A model generated the notes under the pieces. It ran no database searches. It saw nothing but the letters and a program-made list of their open reading frames with translations, and was not told the DNA's origin. Of a stretch of DNA of 8,192 nucleotides, positions 6,265-8,192 are shown one piece after another. A program made the translations under genes and the position numbers. Each line of letters begins with the position of its first letter. Positions within the stretch are counted from its first letter, which is position 1. Source of the stretch: an uncultured Gammaproteobacteria bacterium (GTDB lineage: Bacteria; Pseudomonadota; Gammaproteobacteria; Steroidobacterales; GCA-2729495); contig CALGMY010000117.1 of the NCBI GenBank assembly GCA_937958785.1, forward strand, positions 1 through 8,192. The letters run 5' to 3'.

Positions 6265-7422
6265 TTACGGGTTGGCCGGGCACGGGAAGGTGGCATTGCA
6301 CAGGCCCGACGGCCCCGGGCCGGACCCGAGAAGACCGCGGAACAGTGTGGTGTCCTGGGCATTCACGGCGCCATTGGCGTTGATGTCCGCCTGGTTGAAT
6401 GTCGGAGCCACGCTGGGCTGGCCAAGCTGCTGGCGGTAGAGCGTGGTGTCCTGAGCATTGGTGGCGCCGTTGTTGTTCAGGTCGCCATCGCAGCGGTTGC
6501 CGAAGCCGTCACCGTTGGAGTCCACCTGGGTGCCGTTGGCCTGGGCCGGGTTGGACCGGGTCGTGCAGTTATCCAGGGCGTCCACCACGCCGTCGCCGTC
6601 GGTGTCCACCTGGGGCGCGAAGATCAGGTAGCTGGCACCCGCCACCGTGATGTCGGCGGCGCAGGGGTTGGTGGAGTTCGTGGAGGCCCGGCCGAACATG
6701 TAGCAGCCGTCCACCGTGATGGTGGGCACGCTCGACAGGATCAGGAACCGGGCGTTCGGGATGATGTTCCACTGGTTGAAGCCACCGTCGATGGCGTCAC
6801 AACCGCCGCCGGCGACCGCATTCGTGACGCCGCGGGTGTTACCCGTGGAGACGTCATCGGGATTCAGGGTCCGGTTGATGCAGTTGGCGCTGCCGCCCAC
6901 GTTGTAGGCCACCGTGCTGTCCAGGATGCCGTTGTCACCCAGCGAGAGGTTCAGGCACCCGTTGGCGCCCACGCCCGCGAGGAAGCTGCCTTCCACGCAC
7001 TCGTAGGTGGCCGCCGTGGTCGTGTTGGTGCCCGGGGTAATGGTGAGGCCCGTGATCTTGTCGCTGATCACCGCCGTGCCATTGGCATTGCTGCTGATGA
7101 ACGAGGTGGCCCAGAGGAGACCGCCGGTCTGGGTGAGGGTCGTGCCGTTCCAGTCCCACGTGGCGGGGCTGGCTTCGACCTGGGAAATCACGTTGTTGGC
7201 GGTCACGAAGGCATTGGTCGGGGCATAGCAGGGTTGCCGGTAGGGCGCGGTGGTCATGCAACCCTGGGCGGCGCCCGACTTGAAGAAAAGTGAACTCAAA
7301 ACGCCACTGGCGCTGCGCTGGTGCCAGGCAACCATCACGTAGGGCGCGGCGCTGGCGGTGCCCCACACTGCCAGCAGGGACGAGGCAGCCACGGCTGCCG
7401 CGACGACTTTCCGAATGCTCAT
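6265..7422 (-). CDS. Secreted dockerin protein with TSP3-like calcium segment
   Basis: A 385-residue exported protein. ATG 7422 is fixed by a GGAGGA ribosome site 9 nt upstream and by the Sec signal peptide that then begins (MSIRKVVAAAVAASSLLAVW, cleavage after ASA at about 25). An in-frame extension to 7488 has no such support. Residues about 26-271 are an unrecognised, Asn/Thr/Gly-rich, probably beta-structured region with several cysteines (for example in AAQGCMTTAPYRQPCY, TYECVEG, GGGCDAIDGG and DGCYMFG). Residues 272-313 are thrombospondin type 3-like (DTDGDGVVDALDNC, then DSNGDGFGNRCDGD). Residues 314-366 form a type I dockerin of two calcium-loop repeats, DLNNNGATNAQDTTLYRQQL and DINANGAVNAQDTTLFRGLL. 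A 19-residue tail with two cysteines ends the protein; it has no PEP-CTERM motif or transmembrane segment. It is first in a minus-strand unit whose next two genes encode cohesin-like surface proteins, its probable binding partners. No catalytic domain was recognised in the N-terminal region. Confidence 0.9.
   Translation of the reverse strand: MSIRKVVAAAVAASSLLAVWGTASAAPYVMVAWHQRSASGVLSSLFFKSGAAQGCMTTAPYRQPCYAPTNAFVTANNVISQVEASPATWDWNGTTLTQTGGLLWATSFISSNANGTAVISDKITGLTITPGTNTTTAATYECVEGSFLAGVGANGCLNLSLGDNGILDSTVAYNVGGSANCINRTLNPDDVSTGNTRGVTNAVAGGGCDAIDGGFNQWNIIPNARFLILSSVPTITVDGCYMFGRASTNSTNPCAADITVAGASYLIFAPQVDTDGDGVVDALDNCTTRSNPAQANGTQVDSNGDGFGNRCDGDLNNNGATNAQDTTLYRQQLGQPSVAPTFNQADINANGAVNAQDTTLFRGLLGSGPGPSGLCNATFPCPANP
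6325..6483 (-). other. Type I dockerin domain (two calcium-binding repeats)
   Basis: Encodes residues 314-366 of the secreted protein. Both 12-residue loops keep the calcium ligand spacing D1-N3-N5-G6-N9-D12 (DLNNNGATNAQD and DINANGAVNAQD), with Asn replacing the usual Asp at position 5. Both carry Ala-Gln at positions 10-11, the positions known to govern cohesin specificity in clostridial dockerins, followed by an identical TTL helix start. The coding DNA of the two repeats is also similar (6344-6388 and 6439-6483). Confidence 0.9.
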
Positions 7423-7431
7423 TACTAACAA

Positions 7432-7437
7432 TCCTCC
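7432..7437 (-). promoter_or_regulatory. Strong ribosome binding site of the dockerin gene
   Basis: GGAGGA on the minus strand, 9 nt before ATG 7422, is the best Shine-Dalgarno sequence in the window. It decides the start of the dockerin protein. Confidence 0.85.
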
Positions 7438-7474
7438 AGGACGACTTATTGCCGAAGCTCTATTTCTATCGTCT

Positions 7475-7515
7475 GGGAAGGCGGTCATGGCCGGCGAGCA
7501 GCCCTGACATTTCCC
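7475..7515 (-). other. Imperfect hairpin in the dockerin gene leader
   Basis: GGGAA (7475-7479) pairs with TTCCC (7511-7515), GTCA (7484-7487) with TGAC (7505-7508), and GGC (7489-7491) with GCC (7501-7503), giving about 12 pairs with internal loops. It lies 53-93 nt upstream of the dockerin start. It could be a structured 5' leader or a regulator site. No known riboswitch consensus was recognised and no clear promoter could be placed; a TATAAA at 7562-7557 on this strand lacks a properly spaced -35 box. Confidence 0.3.
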
Positions 7516-7648
7516 CCGTCTTGGCCCGTCCGTGGATATGCCTACCCCGGCGGACCTTTATATCGCGTGATTTGGAGTGTACGCCCGCGTCAAGGCCGCG
7601 CAAGGCTTGTGTTGACATAACGGCCGGCTTTTCCGCCGGGCCGCGGCA

Positions 7649-7677
7649 GCCTGTCTCTTGCGGTGCAAGAGACAGGC
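7649..7677. repeat. Perfect 13-bp inverted repeat with 3-nt loop
   Basis: GCCTGTCTCTTGC (7649-7661) is followed by GGT and then its exact reverse complement GCAAGAGACAGGC (7665-7677). It begins 14 nt after the peroxiredoxin stop on the minus strand. No T-run follows on either strand, so it is not a classic intrinsic terminator, but it may act as an mRNA 3' end stabiliser or a factor-assisted terminator. A second GC-rich hairpin (about 7622-7643) lies next to it. Confidence 0.9.
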
Positions 7678-7690
7678 GCCGGCGCGACCC

Positions 7691-8192
7691 TCAGCCGGGC
7701 TTCCGGGCCCCGAGGGCCTTGAGGTCCGCCAGGACCTCCTTCGAGTGGCTTGCCGGGTCCACCTTGGCATAGTGGCGGGCGATCTTGCCATCCGGCCCGA
7801 TCAGGAAGGACTGGCGCTTGGCCAGCTTCATGATGCCCAGGTTGTTCAGCACCCCGTAGGCCTCGGCCGTCTTGCCGTCGATATCGGCCAGCAGGGGGAA
7901 GGGCAGGCTGTACTTCTCGGCGAAGGCCTTCTGGTCCTTGATGGCGTCGATGCTCACGCCGAGGATCGTGGCCCCGATCTCCTCGAAGGCGAAGATGTTG
8001 TCCCGGAACTCGCAGGCCTCCTTCGTGCAGCCGGGGGTGTCGGCCTTCGGGTAGAAATAGACGGCGACCCACCGCCCCTTGTAATCGTCCAGGGACACCC
8101 ACTTGCCGTGCTGGTCCTGCAGCCGGATGGCCGGCGCCGCCTCGCCCACGGCCGGCTGGGCCGCCCGGGCCGCATTGAGCCAGGTGTAACCC
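7691..8192 (-). CDS. Peroxiredoxin, PrxQ/BCP (thioredoxin-dependent thiol peroxidase), 5' partial
   Basis: Reduces hydrogen peroxide and organic hydroperoxides using a thiol donor such as thioredoxin. The frame stays open to the window edge, so the gene is treated as partial. A GTG at 8149 is possible but has no ribosome site, and the codons upstream of it (GYTWLNAARAAQPAVGEAAP) read like the end of an export or anchor segment joined to a normal AhpC/TSA domain. Counting from the GTG at 8149, the active site is YFYPKADTPGCTKEACEF. It has peroxidatic Cys41 in the PxxxTxxC motif and resolving Cys46 five residues later, as in atypical 2-Cys PrxQ enzymes. SIDAIKDQKAFAEKYSLPFP and the AYGV and SFLIGPDGKI segments complete the fold. 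From that GTG the length is 152 residues, normal for a cytoplasmic BCP, so the extra N-terminus is the unusual part. It lies upstream of the dockerin gene on the same strand, separated by about 270 nt with hairpins, and is probably not functionally linked to it. Confidence 0.9.
   Translation of the reverse strand, partial: GYTWLNAARAAQPAVGEAAPAIRLQDQHGKWVSLDDYKGRWVAVYFYPKADTPGCTKEACEFRDNIFAFEEIGATILGVSIDAIKDQKAFAEKYSLPFPLLADIDGKTAEAYGVLNNLGIMKLAKRQSFLIGPDGKIARHYAKVDPASHSKEVLADLKALGARKPG

Noticed and set aside
7475..7560. Cyclic-di-GMP (GEMM) or other known riboswitch upstream of the dockerin gene
   Set aside because: A few GG/CC-rich segments recall such elements, but the conserved GEMM core sequences are absent and the pairing does not fit.
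7557..7593. TTGACG and TATAAA on the minus strand as the dockerin operon promoter
   Set aside because: The spacer is 25 nt, too long for a sigma70 promoter; either element alone is insufficient.
7612..7617. TTGACA on the plus strand as a promoter
   Set aside because: No -10-like sequence lies 15-19 nt downstream and no plus-strand gene follows.
7649..7677. Intrinsic terminator of the peroxiredoxin gene
   Set aside because: The stem is strong, but no T-run follows on the minus strand, so it is reported as an inverted repeat only.

Overview
The window is about 8.2 kb of GC-rich chromosomal DNA from a Gram-negative bacterium. It looks like a proteobacterium, most plausibly gamma- or beta-, though the exact lineage cannot be read from the sequence. 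The evidence is the codon use, the Sec signal peptides, the exosortase-type (PEP-CTERM) sorting tails, and a glycerate kinase-pyruvate kinase pair of the kind known from proteobacterial glyoxylate and tartrate pathways.

The left half is on the plus strand. It starts with the 3' part of a MOFRL-family glycerate 2-kinase (1-978), followed by a complete pyruvate kinase (1049-2482). The kinase makes 2-phosphoglycerate; after enolase, encoded elsewhere, pyruvate kinase turns PEP into pyruvate. A second plus-strand unit has its own recognisable promoter (2522-2549). It encodes an atypical SDR/NmrA-like Rossmann protein that carries an apparent signal peptide (2578-3333). This is translationally coupled through a 4-nt overlap to a 12-helix carrier resembling the NTP/NDP exchange (ATP/ADP translocase, TLC) family (3330-4646). 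A doubtful small ORF resembling an addiction-module antitoxin (4733-4981) runs into a terminator that belongs to the opposite strand.

The right half is on the minus strand and holds the most interesting locus. Reading 5' to 3' on that strand, it has a secreted protein ending in a thrombospondin type 3-like calcium segment and a two-repeat type I dockerin (7422-6265). Two tandem paralogous secreted proteins follow, each combining a cohesin-like domain with a C-terminal PEP-CTERM-like sorting tail (6173-5604 and 5570-4992). A strong intrinsic terminator with a UUCG tetraloop ends the unit (4966-4935). Dockerins bind cohesins, so this looks like a compact, self-contained cohesin-dockerin system in which exosortase-processed surface or matrix proteins would capture a calcium-dependent partner. 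It would be a non-cellulosomal analogue of cellulosome scaffolding; no glycoside hydrolase domain is recognisable in the window.

The right edge holds a PrxQ/BCP-type peroxiredoxin on the minus strand (7691 to beyond 8192), probably with an N-terminal export or anchor segment outside the window. About 270 nt of non-coding DNA separates it from the dockerin gene and contains a perfect 13-bp inverted repeat and a second imperfect hairpin. No tRNA, rRNA, CRISPR array, insertion sequence or transposase was seen.
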